A stretch of 64,000 nucleotides of DNA from Agarilytica sp045430305 (GTDB taxonomy: Bacteria > Pseudomonadota > Gammaproteobacteria > Pseudomonadales > Cellvibrionaceae): assembly GCA_045430305.1 (NCBI GenBank), contig JAILXW010000002.1, forward strand, positions 682,001 through 746,000, in the 5' to 3' direction. The notes beneath the pieces are model-generated. The model made no database searches and was not told where the DNA came from. It worked only from the letters and a program-made list of their open reading frames with translations. The position numbers and the translations under genes were made by a program. The stretch's first letter is position 1. Every line of letters begins with the position of its first letter. Shown piece by piece: positions 1-8,563 of the stretch.

Positions 1-1
1 T

Positions 2-724
2 TCTTTGGTTTTTATCGTTTTATTGTTACAGCTAACCGCATGTGGCACGCAAACCAGAGATCAGGTGAATGTTGAGAAAGAGGCTCTGCCTCAGAGTGAA
101 AAGCCCCAAGCACCAATAGTGAATTCCTCTAAGCTGCGAGTCGAAGAGCGCTTGCTCGAACAGGCGCAAGACTCCTTTCGTCGCGGGCGATACACGACCC
201 CGGTACACAGCAATGCTTATGATACTTTTCATTCGGTATTAATTATTAATCCAGAAAATTCGCAGGCGCGTGCGGGCCTACAGGCAATATTATTGCGTTA
301 TGCTGAATTGATTCGTACCGCTATGCGAGAAGGTCGCTTCAGCGCAGCAAGTGCCACTTTGCGGCAGGTGGAATTATACTACCCGGCAAATGCATTGCTG
401 ATGGATCTCAAACGCGACATCGTCTCGGCGAAAAAAGCGATGTTAAATCGGCCGGCAATGGTGGAACAAAAAACAGAGCAACATGAAGAAATTCTGTTGT
501 CTGTACATCACATCAATAAAAATACGCCTGAAATACAAGACACCTTTAAAAATATTGCAGAGCGTCTGCATGAAACGCAAGAAAGCATATTGATTTTTGC
601 TCGCAATGATCGCGAAGGTCGTTGGATTTATAAGCAAATAAAGAAGGCGGCCAATGGGTATCGCGTACGAGGAGATATCCGAATATCACGCAAACCTAAG
701 TTGCGAATTTTACCTCCTTTGTAA
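2..724 (+). CDS. Lipoprotein with TPR-like helices, 5' end cut by window
   Basis: The reading frame is open to the left window edge and begins inside a signal peptide. A hydrophobic stretch ends in a lipobox (LTAC, Cys about 12 residues after the TTG at position 5), so the true start is probably just upstream of the window. The mature part is hydrophilic and helical, with a segment (roughly residues 60-135) resembling tetratricopeptide helices, followed by a basic C-terminus. This suggests an outer or inner membrane-anchored scaffold, but I do not recognise a named family. The lapD-like gene follows 140 bp downstream on the same strand. The gap holds a 7-bp stem-loop (779-800), so they may be separate transcripts. 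LapG, the usual LapD partner, is not what this gene encodes. Confidence 0.7.
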   Translation, partial: SLVFIVLLLQLTACGTQTRDQVNVEKEALPQSEKPQAPIVNSSKLRVEERLLEQAQDSFRRGRYTTPVHSNAYDTFHSVLIINPENSQARAGLQAILLRYAELIRTAMREGRFSAASATLRQVELYYPANALLMDLKRDIVSAKKAMLNRPAMVEQKTEQHEEILLSVHHINKNTPEIQDTFKNIAERLHETQESILIFARNDREGRWIYKQIKKAANGYRVRGDIRISRKPKLRILPPL

Positions 725-864
725 TTACTATCTTTGTAACGGGAATGCCGTTGCATGTTTATTGCCGTTTTAAAGCTTCTTTGGCTGTTCTCTGCCAAAG
801 TGTGGAAAGCAGTGGTATACAATTGTAAAAAACCGCACTAAAAATTTTAAGGCAAAATACATCT

Positions 865-2817
865 ATGAGCCTATTTCAACGCTTAATGTTATCGATCAGT
901 GCATTGGTGCTACTGTTGTTGGCCGCCAATGCTTTCGTAAGCGTTTACAATGCGCAGCATTATTTTTCCGATCAACTGTCGACACTGGCAGAAGATACCG
1001 CCACCTCTCTTGGGTTAACCGTGTCACATGCAGCGCAAGCTGACGATCAGGCGCAAATGCAATCAATGGTAGATGTGATCTTTGATCGTGGTTACTACCG
1101 CGAAATAAGCTACAAAAAATTTAGTGGTGAAGAGGTGATTTCACGTACTCGCGAGGTGCGGGTTGAAGGTGTCCCTAATTGGTTTATTGATTTTATTTCA
1201 ATAGAGGCAAAAGTGGGTACCTCTGAAATAGTGTCTGGATGGATGCGCTTGGGGGTGATCGAAGTGTATGTTCATCCGGGCTATGCCTATCGTGATTTAT
1301 GGAAAGTGGTGAATCAGCAGTTGTGGCTGTTTATCTTTGCCGCAGCGGTGAGTAGCGCGCTGGCGATCATGGGTTTGCGTTATCTGTTGCGGCCATTGCT
1401 ACAAGTAGAGCAGCAGGCTGAAGCGATTTGTCGCAAAGAGTTTCCTATACAAGCGCATTTGCCTAGTACTCCTGAGTTAAAGCGCATGGTCTTGGCGATG
1501 AACCGCATGGTGCAAAAAATTCAGAATGTCTTCGCCCAGCAAGTCGAAATGACCGAAACACTGCGGCGTGAAAGTCATATGGATCCTTTAACCGGGCTAC
1601 CTAACAGAAAAGAGTTTGATGCTCGTATTAACGCATGGATGAAATCTGAGGCCGGTGGTGCGCCTTCGCTGTTAGTTTTGATACATATGGAAGGGTTGGA
1701 GCGGGTTAATGATGGTGAAGGACGAGAAGTGGGTGATTTGCTAGTAAAAGAAATCGCCGGCGCCTTAAAACAGTTACCCGATACCTTACCAAACGCAATT
1801 TCAGGGCGCCGAGCCGGTGCTGACTTTTGTTTGTTTGTGCCCGGGGCGCTGCCTGCAGACGTTGCAGCGATTTTATATCAAGTAGAAGAGGCAATCGGGA
1901 CCTTCACTTCAACCGAACGCGGCACCCTAACTCAATACCATGTGAGTTTTAAATTCGGCGTAGCGACCTCGTACGAAGCGTGTGATATTCGGCAATATCT
2001 TATTGCTGCCGATGAAAGTTTTCGTGCGTCAGAAAAACAAAGTGATAAAAACTGGGTGTCTAAATCAGTGGGCGAAACGGCTGAAGCCAAAACAGCCCGC
2101 GAGTGGTTGCAAATTCTGCAATATGCTTTGCAAAACCAAGCGCTTTACCTGCATTTTCAACCTGTTTTGAGCCGTAAGCCGCAAGAGCTATGGCATCATG
2201 AAGTGTTCGCCCGAATCGAAGATGAAGGGCAGCTATTGAACGCAGGTGTGTTTTGGCCGTTAGTAGAGCGCTATCACCTAGAAGAAGAAATGGACAAGGT
2301 CATATGTGCCAAAGCGATAGAGTTTCTGGCGCAGAATGAAGAATACGAACTTTGCGTAAATTTAACACCGCAATCCCTCTGCAACGAAGGCTTTGCGTTC
2401 TGGCTTGGGGCTTTGTTAGATAGTTCTGGCGTTGTGGCTAATCGCTTAACTTGCGAGTTTCCAGAAAAGATTTTGCAGTTTCCCGTGGAATCCATTAAAT
2501 CATTTTTGTCCCCATTAAAAGAGCGCGGGGTACACGTTTCGTTAGACCACTTTGGTGTAACGCCTTCTGCTTTGGGCTCGCTGCAAAGCCTTGCTTTCGA
2601 TTACGTGAAAATTGATCGGCGCTTTACTCTGGATCTTGAAGAGCATTCAGAAAATGTTTTTTATATTAAGTCTCTATTACAAATTGCCCATAGTTGCGAT
2701 GTTAAAGTGTTCGCGGATGGTGTCGAAAACCAAGAAGATTGGGATTTATTAGAGGGCTTGGGTTTAGACGGCGTTCAGGGTTATTTGTTTGCTGCCCCGA
2801 AAGCTTTAAATTCATGA
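865..2817 (+). CDS. lapD: LapD-like c-di-GMP receptor (degenerate GGDEF-EAL)
   Basis: Predicted inner membrane receptor that binds cyclic di-GMP in the cytoplasm and signals to the periplasm. The order is TM1 (about 5-27), a periplasmic LapD/MoxY-type domain (about 28-150, with the family-like phrases FDRGYY and VPNWF), TM2 (about 153-175), HAMP, GGDEF and EAL domains. The GGDEF signature is AGADF (residues 317-321) and the EAL signature is EVF (446-448), so neither cyclase nor phosphodiesterase activity is expected; this is the known LapD pattern. In Pseudomonas, LapD sequesters the protease LapG, which trims a large adhesin. No LapG or adhesin gene lies in this window. The length of 650 aa matches LapD. 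The stop codon runs into the ribosome-binding site of the next gene. Confidence 0.88.
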   Translation: MSLFQRLMLSISALVLLLLAANAFVSVYNAQHYFSDQLSTLAEDTATSLGLTVSHAAQADDQAQMQSMVDVIFDRGYYREISYKKFSGEEVISRTREVRVEGVPNWFIDFISIEAKVGTSEIVSGWMRLGVIEVYVHPGYAYRDLWKVVNQQLWLFIFAAAVSSALAIMGLRYLLRPLLQVEQQAEAICRKEFPIQAHLPSTPELKRMVLAMNRMVQKIQNVFAQQVEMTETLRRESHMDPLTGLPNRKEFDARINAWMKSEAGGAPSLLVLIHMEGLERVNDGEGREVGDLLVKEIAGALKQLPDTLPNAISGRRAGADFCLFVPGALPADVAAILYQVEEAIGTFTSTERGTLTQYHVSFKFGVATSYEACDIRQYLIAADESFRASEKQSDKNWVSKSVGETAEAKTAREWLQILQYALQNQALYLHFQPVLSRKPQELWHHEVFARIEDEGQLLNAGVFWPLVERYHLEEEMDKVICAKAIEFLAQNEEYELCVNLTPQSLCNEGFAFWLGALLDSSGVVANRLTCEFPEKILQFPVESIKSFLSPLKERGVHVSLDHFGVTPSALGSLQSLAFDYVKIDRRFTLDLEEHSENVFYIKSLLQIAHSCDVKVFADGVENQEDWDLLEGLGLDGVQGYLFAAPKALNS

Positions 2818-2825
2818 GGTCTTGT

Positions 2826-3284
2826 ATGAAGGGTGGAATGAAACTCATTACCTCGGTAGGAAAAGCCCTAGCGCTGCTTGCGAGTTGCCAGCTAATGCTT
2901 GGTTGTAGCGAGCCTTTGCCCGAAGTGAGTGCGCACGATGTGTTTATCTTTGAGCTTCCACCCGATAAAACCAGTGCCGCGGCTTACCTTACGTTAAAAA
3001 ATAACAGCGAACGCATGCACGCCTTAAATTATGTGCACTCCTCAAAAGCTGAATGGGTCGAGATTCGGCACAGCTTCCACAGGCAAGGCACGATGGAGTC
3101 AAAAGCCGTTAAGCGCCTGCGTGTTAGCCCTGGCGAAATCAAACAATTGAAGCCCGGAAGCTTTCATTTGATGGTTTTTGGCCTATATGATGCCTTAAAA
3201 GCTGGGGAACACTTCGATATCACGCTAGAATTTGAGACAGGGCATGTGATTGAAACTCAAGTCGAGGTAAGATCGCGAAACTAG
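2826..3284 (+). CDS. PCu(A)C-family copper chaperone lipoprotein
   Basis: Small exported lipoprotein of 152 aa. The signal peptide ends in a lipobox (LMLGC), followed by one beta-rich domain. The His and Met residues expected of the PCu(A)C copper site (H-Mn-HxM pattern) are visible: His of EIRHS, Met of GTMES, then His and Met of SFHLMVFG. Proteins of this family deliver Cu(I) to cytochrome oxidase or scavenge copper in the periplasm. I chose ATG 2826 because GAGGT lies 6-10 bases upstream and overlaps the lapD stop region. ATG 2838 is an alternative. It sits 8 bp behind the LapD-like gene and is probably cotranscribed, though a functional link is not obvious. Sequence similarity to typical family members looks modest. 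Confidence 0.7.
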   Translation: MKGGMKLITSVGKALALLASCQLMLGCSEPLPEVSAHDVFIFELPPDKTSAAAYLTLKNNSERMHALNYVHSSKAEWVEIRHSFHRQGTMESKAVKRLRVSPGEIKQLKPGSFHLMVFGLYDALKAGEHFDITLEFETGHVIETQVEVRSRN

Positions 3285-3330
3285 GCCGCCTATATCAGGT
3301 TAGGCGAATACAGGTAAACCACGAAACACC

Positions 3331-4401
3331 ATGCGAGCAATCACCGATAAAAGCAAAGAGTTGTGGCACACATTCAGTAGCCGTGTAAGTGAATGGCGTG
3401 CAGACCTGCGCGAAGCCAATGTTTGGTTTCAGGTAGGCTTGGGCGTTGTCGCGGTGTATGTGCTTATTGCCGTGGTTGTTGGTTTCTTCTGGAGTGGCGA
3501 GCCAGAGCTCTTTTCGGTGCGCGAAAAAGCCCTTGTCGAAGTTTCCGAAGACGAAACTAAGCTGGTAACGGGTGTACACACCACATCAGCGCTTATTCAT
3601 GTGGTTGAGGCCATGCTCCACAAGCGAGGTGGCTATCTCACAAATGATGTGAGCTTGCCGGGTGTGTATCTCGATAATATTCCCAATTGGGAATATGGCG
3701 TATTGATACAGGTGCGCGATCTTACAAAAGCGATGCGCGAATCCTTTAGTCGCTCGCAATCTCAATCGTTAGAAGACCCTAACCTTGCCAGTGCAGAGCC
3801 TCAATTTAATTTCAGTAATTCCAGTTGGATACTCCCCCAAACAGAAAAAGAATACCAGGATGGGGTGGAAGACTTACGCGACTATTTAGCGAGTTTGACC
3901 GATGGCTCAAACTCCAATACGCAATTCTATGCACGTGCAGATAACTTACGTTATTGGCTAAGTACTGTTGAAACGCGACTAGGCGCTCTGTCACAAATGT
4001 TAAGTGCGAGTGTGGGGTCGCGCAGGCTGAATACAGATTTGGCTGGCGAGCCAGAAGCCAGTCAGTCGACCAATACGCCGCGAGAAGTGAATGTAAAAAC
4101 ACCTTGGCTAGACATTGACGATAATTTTTTCCAAGCGCGTGGTAGCACTTGGGCTTTGATTCATTTTCTTAAAGCGGTAGAAATTGATTTTGGCACAGTG
4201 CTGGAAAAAAAGAATGCCAAAGTCAGTTTGCAGCAAATTATTCGTGAACTGGAAGCGACTCAGCACACTGTATACAGCCCTTTAATTCTTAATGGCGATG
4301 GCTTTGGTGTTTTGGCTAATCACAGTCTGGTGATGGCGTCTTATATTTCTCGCGCAAATGCGGCGCTTATTGATTTAAGAGAGTTGCTTTCACAGGGCTA
4401 A
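3331..4401 (+). CDS. DUF2333 family inner membrane protein
   Basis: Protein of 356 aa with a short basic cytoplasmic N-terminus, one transmembrane helix (about residues 32-54, ending VVVGFFW) and a large extracytoplasmic helical domain. This layout and phrases such as the central SNSSWILPQTE block match DUF2333, a gammaproteobacterial family of unknown function often found next to a PfkB kinase gene, as here (convergent neighbour at 4479). No catalytic motif is visible. It follows the copper chaperone gene by 46 bp and may share its transcript. Confidence 0.8.
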   Translation: MRAITDKSKELWHTFSSRVSEWRADLREANVWFQVGLGVVAVYVLIAVVVGFFWSGEPELFSVREKALVEVSEDETKLVTGVHTTSALIHVVEAMLHKRGGYLTNDVSLPGVYLDNIPNWEYGVLIQVRDLTKAMRESFSRSQSQSLEDPNLASAEPQFNFSNSSWILPQTEKEYQDGVEDLRDYLASLTDGSNSNTQFYARADNLRYWLSTVETRLGALSQMLSASVGSRRLNTDLAGEPEASQSTNTPREVNVKTPWLDIDDNFFQARGSTWALIHFLKAVEIDFGTVLEKKNAKVSLQQIIRELEATQHTVYSPLILNGDGFGVLANHSLVMASYISRANAALIDLRELLSQG

Positions 4402-4478
4402 TTCAGCCCCGTCTATGTTCTGCCGCAGTGCTTGATGGAGCTGTCCTTTGCTCCACAATGCTTCAGTTTGGGTTTACC

Positions 4479-5474
4479 CTAGTCCACACTTTTTAGAATT
4501 TCCTGATGCTGCTCTGCACGCAGTCGTGGCCCAAATTGCGATACCACAACAGACGCTGCCTTACTCGCGAGTTGTCCTGCTTCTTTGTAGCTCTTTCCTT
4601 GGCTTAAGGCATACAGAAATGCCCCGGCAAACATATCTCCTGCACCATTAGTGTCAATCGCTTTCACAGGGTGTGCATCGATGTTGTGACTGTCGGTACC
4701 GTCAAACACTAAGGCCCCTTTGGCGCCAAGGGTGATGGCAAAAGACTTCGCAATGGCTTTTAAACTTTCAATTGCAGCCTCTAAGGATTCTGTTTTTGTG
4801 TATTGCAGCGCTTCGTGCTCATTGCAGAATAAAATGTCGACGCCGTCGCCAATCATTTCTTGCAGACCTGCATGAAAGAATTCCACAATGGCGGGGTCAC
4901 TTAAGCTTACCGCGGTTTTAACGCCGAACTCTTTTGCGAGTTGGTGTAATTTAATGGCCGCAGGTCGCCCCGTCTCTGATGTCACCAAGTAGCCTTCAAT
5001 GTAGGCATAATCCGATTTTTTGAGCGCCTCAATGTCGATCTCATCTTCAGAGAGACTTTCACTAATGCCTAGAAAGGTATTCATCGTGCGTTCGGCATCT
5101 GGTGTGATCATCACCAAACACTTACCGGTAGTACCCGTTTTAGAGCCGTTATGCGCGTGGTATTCGACGTTGGCATTTTCTAGATCAGTGAGATAAAACG
5201 CACCATTTTCATCATTGGCTACTTTGCAGCTGTAGAAAGTCTTCGCGCCAAAATAGCTGGCCGCGATAATGCTGTTCGCCGCAGAGCCGCCACTGGCACG
5301 TTTAGAAGCAACCAAGTGCTCACTCAATAGCTCGAGCAATTGCTTTTGGCGAGGTTCATCTACCAGTGTCATTACACCTTTTTCAATGTTAAAGCTCTGA
5401 AGGTCTGCATCGTTGACCTCTATTTCGGTATCGACCAAGGCCGCACCAATGCCGTAAATGTGGTAATTGCTCAT
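4479..5474 (-). CDS. Adenosine kinase, PfkB family
   Basis: Protein of 331 aa that fits a ribokinase-like (PfkB) nucleoside kinase, most like bacterial adenosine kinases; it would phosphorylate adenosine to AMP in purine salvage. The N-terminal GxGxALVD motif and the SGGSAANS glycine-rich substrate motif (near residue 62) are present. The C-terminal PfkB signature DTNGAGDMFAG starts at residue 274 with the catalytic Asp at 280. The gene is convergent with the DUF2333 gene and begins 465 bp from the divergently read DUF1631 gene. Substrate is inferred from family resemblance; a different sugar or nucleoside remains possible. Confidence 0.85.
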   Translation of the reverse strand: MSNYHIYGIGAALVDTEIEVNDADLQSFNIEKGVMTLVDEPRQKQLLELLSEHLVASKRASGGSAANSIIAASYFGAKTFYSCKVANDENGAFYLTDLENANVEYHAHNGSKTGTTGKCLVMITPDAERTMNTFLGISESLSEDEIDIEALKKSDYAYIEGYLVTSETGRPAAIKLHQLAKEFGVKTAVSLSDPAIVEFFHAGLQEMIGDGVDILFCNEHEALQYTKTESLEAAIESLKAIAKSFAITLGAKGALVFDGTDSHNIDAHPVKAIDTNGAGDMFAGAFLYALSQGKSYKEAGQLASKAASVVVSQFGPRLRAEQHQEILKSVD

Positions 5475-5939
5475 GATGTAAATACTTGCCTGAATTATGA
5501 GAAAGTTTAATGTCTGCCCAAGTGGGCATCGAAATTGCGTACCGTTTGCTAAGCTTTCTATGGCATTGCCTAGAAACGCTTGTGTACGCTCAAAAGAGCG
5601 GCAAAATACCGCAATTTGTAACGACTGGCCAATTTAGCCGCCGATTAAGGCTGTTGCGCTTGAATTTTCACCCAGAAAGGCTAGGAATTGCACTCAAAAT
5701 TACATAAATAGAGCTATATTTTGTAAAAAGCTGTTAGAGCTTGGCCTCAGGCCAGCGCGTTAGGTGCTATAGCGGTAACCCCCCTGTCGGGAAGATTGAC
5801 ATATCAATGAGTCGAGTTGAGAGTAATGTTATCGGCGAACAGTGAGAGAACAAGGTATTCTGTTTGGCATATAAAGGCTCTCTCTCATTGAGGGCCAATT
5901 GCCGCCGCTATAAATTCCGGAGACGATTAAAGAGACAAT
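5475..5939. other. 465-bp divergent intergenic region
   Basis: Region between the kinase gene (read left) and the DUF1631 gene (read right). The distal part (5475-5760) is AT-rich with no convincing gene. It contains a short palindrome (TGGCCTCAGGCCA, 5742-5754) and no clear sigma-70 promoter pair. The proximal part (5768-5912) is rich in complementary segments and is listed separately as a possible structured leader. A TTGACA hexamer occurs at 5796-5801 but has no good -10 partner at normal spacing. Confidence 0.6.
5768..5912 (+). promoter_or_regulatory. Candidate structured 5' leader of the DUF1631-PilZ operon
   Basis: The segment is bounded by perfectly complementary ends: TATAGCGG (5768-5775) and CCGCTATA (5905-5912), which could close a 145-nt RNA domain just before the ribosome-binding region. 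Inside, the stretch 5881-5891 has several competing partners: TCAATGAG (5804-5811) with CTCATTGA (5884-5891); AGTGAGAGA (5841-5849) with TCTCTCATT (5881-5889, one G-U); and a local hairpin GGCTCTC (5876-5882) with GAGGGCC (5890-5896, one G-U). Mutually exclusive pairings near a start codon are typical of cis-regulatory RNAs. I recognise no known riboswitch consensus. The GA/CT-rich composition could produce some of these matches by chance. Confidence 0.35.
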
Positions 5940-8198
5940 ATGTCAAAACTGATTAGAGACGAAGATAATAAATTGGTTTCGGTGGCGCCATCGCCCATGC
6001 CTTTAACTGGCTCGGCGGTGATCAAGCATCTCAAGGCTTGCCAGTCTATGGCGGTTGATCATGTACAAATTTCCTTTGAAAAGTTTATTGAAGAGTTTGA
6101 CGAAGCACTCAATGCCTCGATTCAATCCGCTCGCTCAAATCAAGACGCTGTCGACCTCGATGGCGTCTTGCGTTTTTTCCGAAAGAGTCGCTCAGAGCTC
6201 CAGCGCTATTACAGCGGTTATTTTTCTGAAGGTTTCGTAAGGTTTAAAAAGAAAAAACTGAACACCACCGTCGGCAGTGATGTGCAAAGGACGGAAGATG
6301 ATCTTTCGCTTGTCGGTAATGAAGATTTAGAAGAGTCTATTGCCATTACATCTCTAACGCAGCGAGCGGACGGCTACTTTGCAGAGCCGCTATGGGCACT
6401 CAATCAACGCTTTGCAGTACTAAATGGCGGAGAGCACGTCACAGAATCCGGCAACCCTGTTGCCCCTATTCAGCTATGCGATGCTTTTCGTCGCGCAATT
6501 AAGCTATTGCCCATACGCGATAAAAACAAAATTCTTGCTTACAAAGTATTTGACCACCAGATGCTCAACGTAACAAGAAAATTAACAGAAGATATTAATG
6601 AGTATCTTAAAGGGCAGGGCATTCTTCCTCATTTGCGCTACACCAACCCTACGGGTGCCGTACCTGCATCATATTTGTCGGAAGAAGATGAAGGCGCTGA
6701 AATAAATGAAGAAGCAGCCTTCGATGGCCCAAGCTCAGAAAACCTCTCTCCAGAAGAATATCAAGCTGAACTTTTAAGTGCGATTCGTAACCTTCAAGAC
6801 CAGCTGCCCGCCAGCTCGGTTGCACCGGTGGGGTTACCTCCGGGTGCTGTAGCCGTTAGCGAAGAGCAATTGGTCGACGCCCTGCAAATGTTACAGCACC
6901 AAGTGACGGAGACTCCGCGTTTTGCACCAGGGGGGCAAACTCCAGCGCCTGTTGATGTGAGTGCTGTGCTGGCACAACTTAAAGAAACCTTAAAGTCAGA
7001 TGACAGTGACGCCGAAGTTCAAGAAGGCGACATGAAAACCATTGACTTGGTGGGCATGCTCTTCCAGTACATGTTGAATGATGAAAGTTTGCCTGACCGC
7101 GTCAAAGCTTTGCTCAGTTATTTGCATACGCCATTTTTAAAAATTGCCTTTATTGACCCTGGTTTTTTTGAAAAGCCAGACCATCCTGCACGCTTACTAC
7201 TCAATACTTTAGCGGAAGCGGGTTCGCGTTGGGTTGGTAACGATGGTACTCAGCAGTACGATATCTACGAAAAGATTAAAGCTGCGGTCGACAAGCTACT
7301 CTCAGAGTTTGATAACGATGTAAAAATTATCACCACCTTGTTATTAGAGTTTAAAAGCTACACCAAAAATATTATTCGTCGCCAAGAGCTAATGGAAAAG
7401 CGAGCGACGGAAAAAGCGCAGGGCGAAGAAAAACTTCGTGAGGTAAAACTGCGAGTGAATGATGAAATTCGCAAGCGCACTCACAACCGCGAATTGCCTT
7501 CGGCGCTGCTGCTGTTTTTACTCCAGCCGTGGTCAGATTTTTTAAGCTTTGCTTTACTACGCTATGGCGACCAGTCGGAAAAGTGGAATAAGGCCATAGT
7601 GCTCGTGGATGATGTGCTTTGGTGTATTCGCCCCAAAACAAAAGAAACCGATAAGCAAAAACAAGCAGATAAACACGACCAGATCGTCTCCGATATTAGA
7701 GCAGGTTTTGAGACCATAGGCTTCGACCAAGCAAAAGGGAATAAATTAATAGAGGCTGTTACCTCTTTGATGAAGCTGGCAATGCAAAGTAAAAAAGCTG
7801 AGCCTGCCCCAGCCCCCATGCGTGACAAGCTAGAAAAAATTGCTGCTGAAAAAGCCGGAGAGCCAGATGCCAAATCAGATGTGGCAACACCGGAAGAAGC
7901 TCAAATGGTGGAAAAACTCAAGATAATCGAATTTGGCACCTGGTTTGAATTTGACGGTGGGCGTCGATTGAAAATTGCTTGGTATAACGCAAGAACTTCA
8001 CATTACATGCTTGTGGATCAAATGGGTAAGCGTGTCGATATGATGTCGGGCCTTGATATGGCAAGACAAATGATCAGCAAAAAAGCGCATATTATTTCTG
8101 GTAGCTCGAAACCGTTCTTTGAACGCGCACTTGAAAACATTTATCAGAAACTTAATGAGCAAGCTACGAATCAACAATCTGGGGCAAAAGAGACTTAG
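5940..8198 (+). CDS. DUF1631 family protein (paralogue 1)
   Basis: Large cytoplasmic protein of 752 aa without signal peptide or membrane helix, matching the proteobacterial DUF1631 family (sometimes misannotated as thymidine phosphorylase). The most conserved block (about residues 360-560) contains short phrases shared with the second copy at 50466-52874: VKALLS/MKALLS, ARRLL or ARLLLN, and EFDNDVKI/DFDNDLRI. The middle (about 240-350) is acidic and low-complexity. The C-terminus (about 650-735) starts GTWFEF and is predicted to be beta-rich. No known function. A PilZ gene starts 4 bp after the stop codon, which suggests a role tied to c-di-GMP signalling; that link is inference. Confidence 0.85.
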   Translation: MSKLIRDEDNKLVSVAPSPMPLTGSAVIKHLKACQSMAVDHVQISFEKFIEEFDEALNASIQSARSNQDAVDLDGVLRFFRKSRSELQRYYSGYFSEGFVRFKKKKLNTTVGSDVQRTEDDLSLVGNEDLEESIAITSLTQRADGYFAEPLWALNQRFAVLNGGEHVTESGNPVAPIQLCDAFRRAIKLLPIRDKNKILAYKVFDHQMLNVTRKLTEDINEYLKGQGILPHLRYTNPTGAVPASYLSEEDEGAEINEEAAFDGPSSENLSPEEYQAELLSAIRNLQDQLPASSVAPVGLPPGAVAVSEEQLVDALQMLQHQVTETPRFAPGGQTPAPVDVSAVLAQLKETLKSDDSDAEVQEGDMKTIDLVGMLFQYMLNDESLPDRVKALLSYLHTPFLKIAFIDPGFFEKPDHPARLLLNTLAEAGSRWVGNDGTQQYDIYEKIKAAVDKLLSEFDNDVKIITTLLLEFKSYTKNIIRRQELMEKRATEKAQGEEKLREVKLRVNDEIRKRTHNRELPSALLLFLLQPWSDFLSFALLRYGDQSEKWNKAIVLVDDVLWCIRPKTKETDKQKQADKHDQIVSDIRAGFETIGFDQAKGNKLIEAVTSLMKLAMQSKKAEPAPAPMRDKLEKIAAEKAGEPDAKSDVATPEEAQMVEKLKIIEFGTWFEFDGGRRLKIAWYNARTSHYMLVDQMGKRVDMMSGLDMARQMISKKAHIISGSSKPFFERALENIYQKLNEQATNQQSGAKET

Positions 8199-8202
8199 AC
8201 CA

Positions 8203-8529
8203 ATGAATGAAAAACGTCGCCTCGAGCGCAAGGATGTCGATCAGTTTATCCGTGTCAACGATGCTATTCACGGCGTAGAGCTAGGAAGAATAGTAAATCT
8301 GAGTGAAGATGGTTTTATGCTCATCAGTGGCACAGACCTTAAGGAAAGCTGCCTGTATCAGCTAGTATTGATATTAAACGAAGAAGTTGATGGTGTTAGT
8401 GAAATTCCGATTGGTGCCGAGTGTTTGTGGATCAACGAAATGGATTTTGGTGACCAGCATTGGGTGGGCTTTCATATCATGGATGTATCGGATGAAAACT
8501 TGGAATTAATTAAGCTTCTTGCTCATTAA
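8203..8529 (+). CDS. PilZ domain c-di-GMP-binding protein
   Basis: Single-domain protein of 108 aa. It carries the PilZ ligand motifs: an RxxxR arrangement at the N-terminus (RRLER, residues 4-8) and NLSEDG, which fits D/NxSxxG, about 25 residues later. It should therefore bind cyclic di-GMP. ATG 8203 is chosen because it places the RxxxR motif right at the N-terminus and leaves only 4 bp after the DUF1631 stop; longer in-frame starts lie inside that gene. The tight spacing indicates translational coupling with the DUF1631 protein. It is convergent with hemL, 34 bp apart. Confidence 0.88.
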   Translation: MNEKRRLERKDVDQFIRVNDAIHGVELGRIVNLSEDGFMLISGTDLKESCLYQLVLILNEEVDGVSEIPIGAECLWINEMDFGDQHWVGFHIMDVSDENLELIKLLAH

Positions 8530-8563
8530 TGCCCATACCAATGCTGGCTGTTAATTGTCGGTA

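Noticed and set aside
5796..5829. Sigma-70 promoter starting at TTGACA 5796
   Set aside because: No acceptable -10 hexamer at 16-18 bp; the first TAAT-like sequence is 22 bp away.
5760..5940. Known c-di-GMP riboswitch (GEMM-I/II) before the DUF1631 gene
   Set aside because: The conserved GEMM core sequences and tetraloop arrangement are not present; only a generic structured leader can be claimed.
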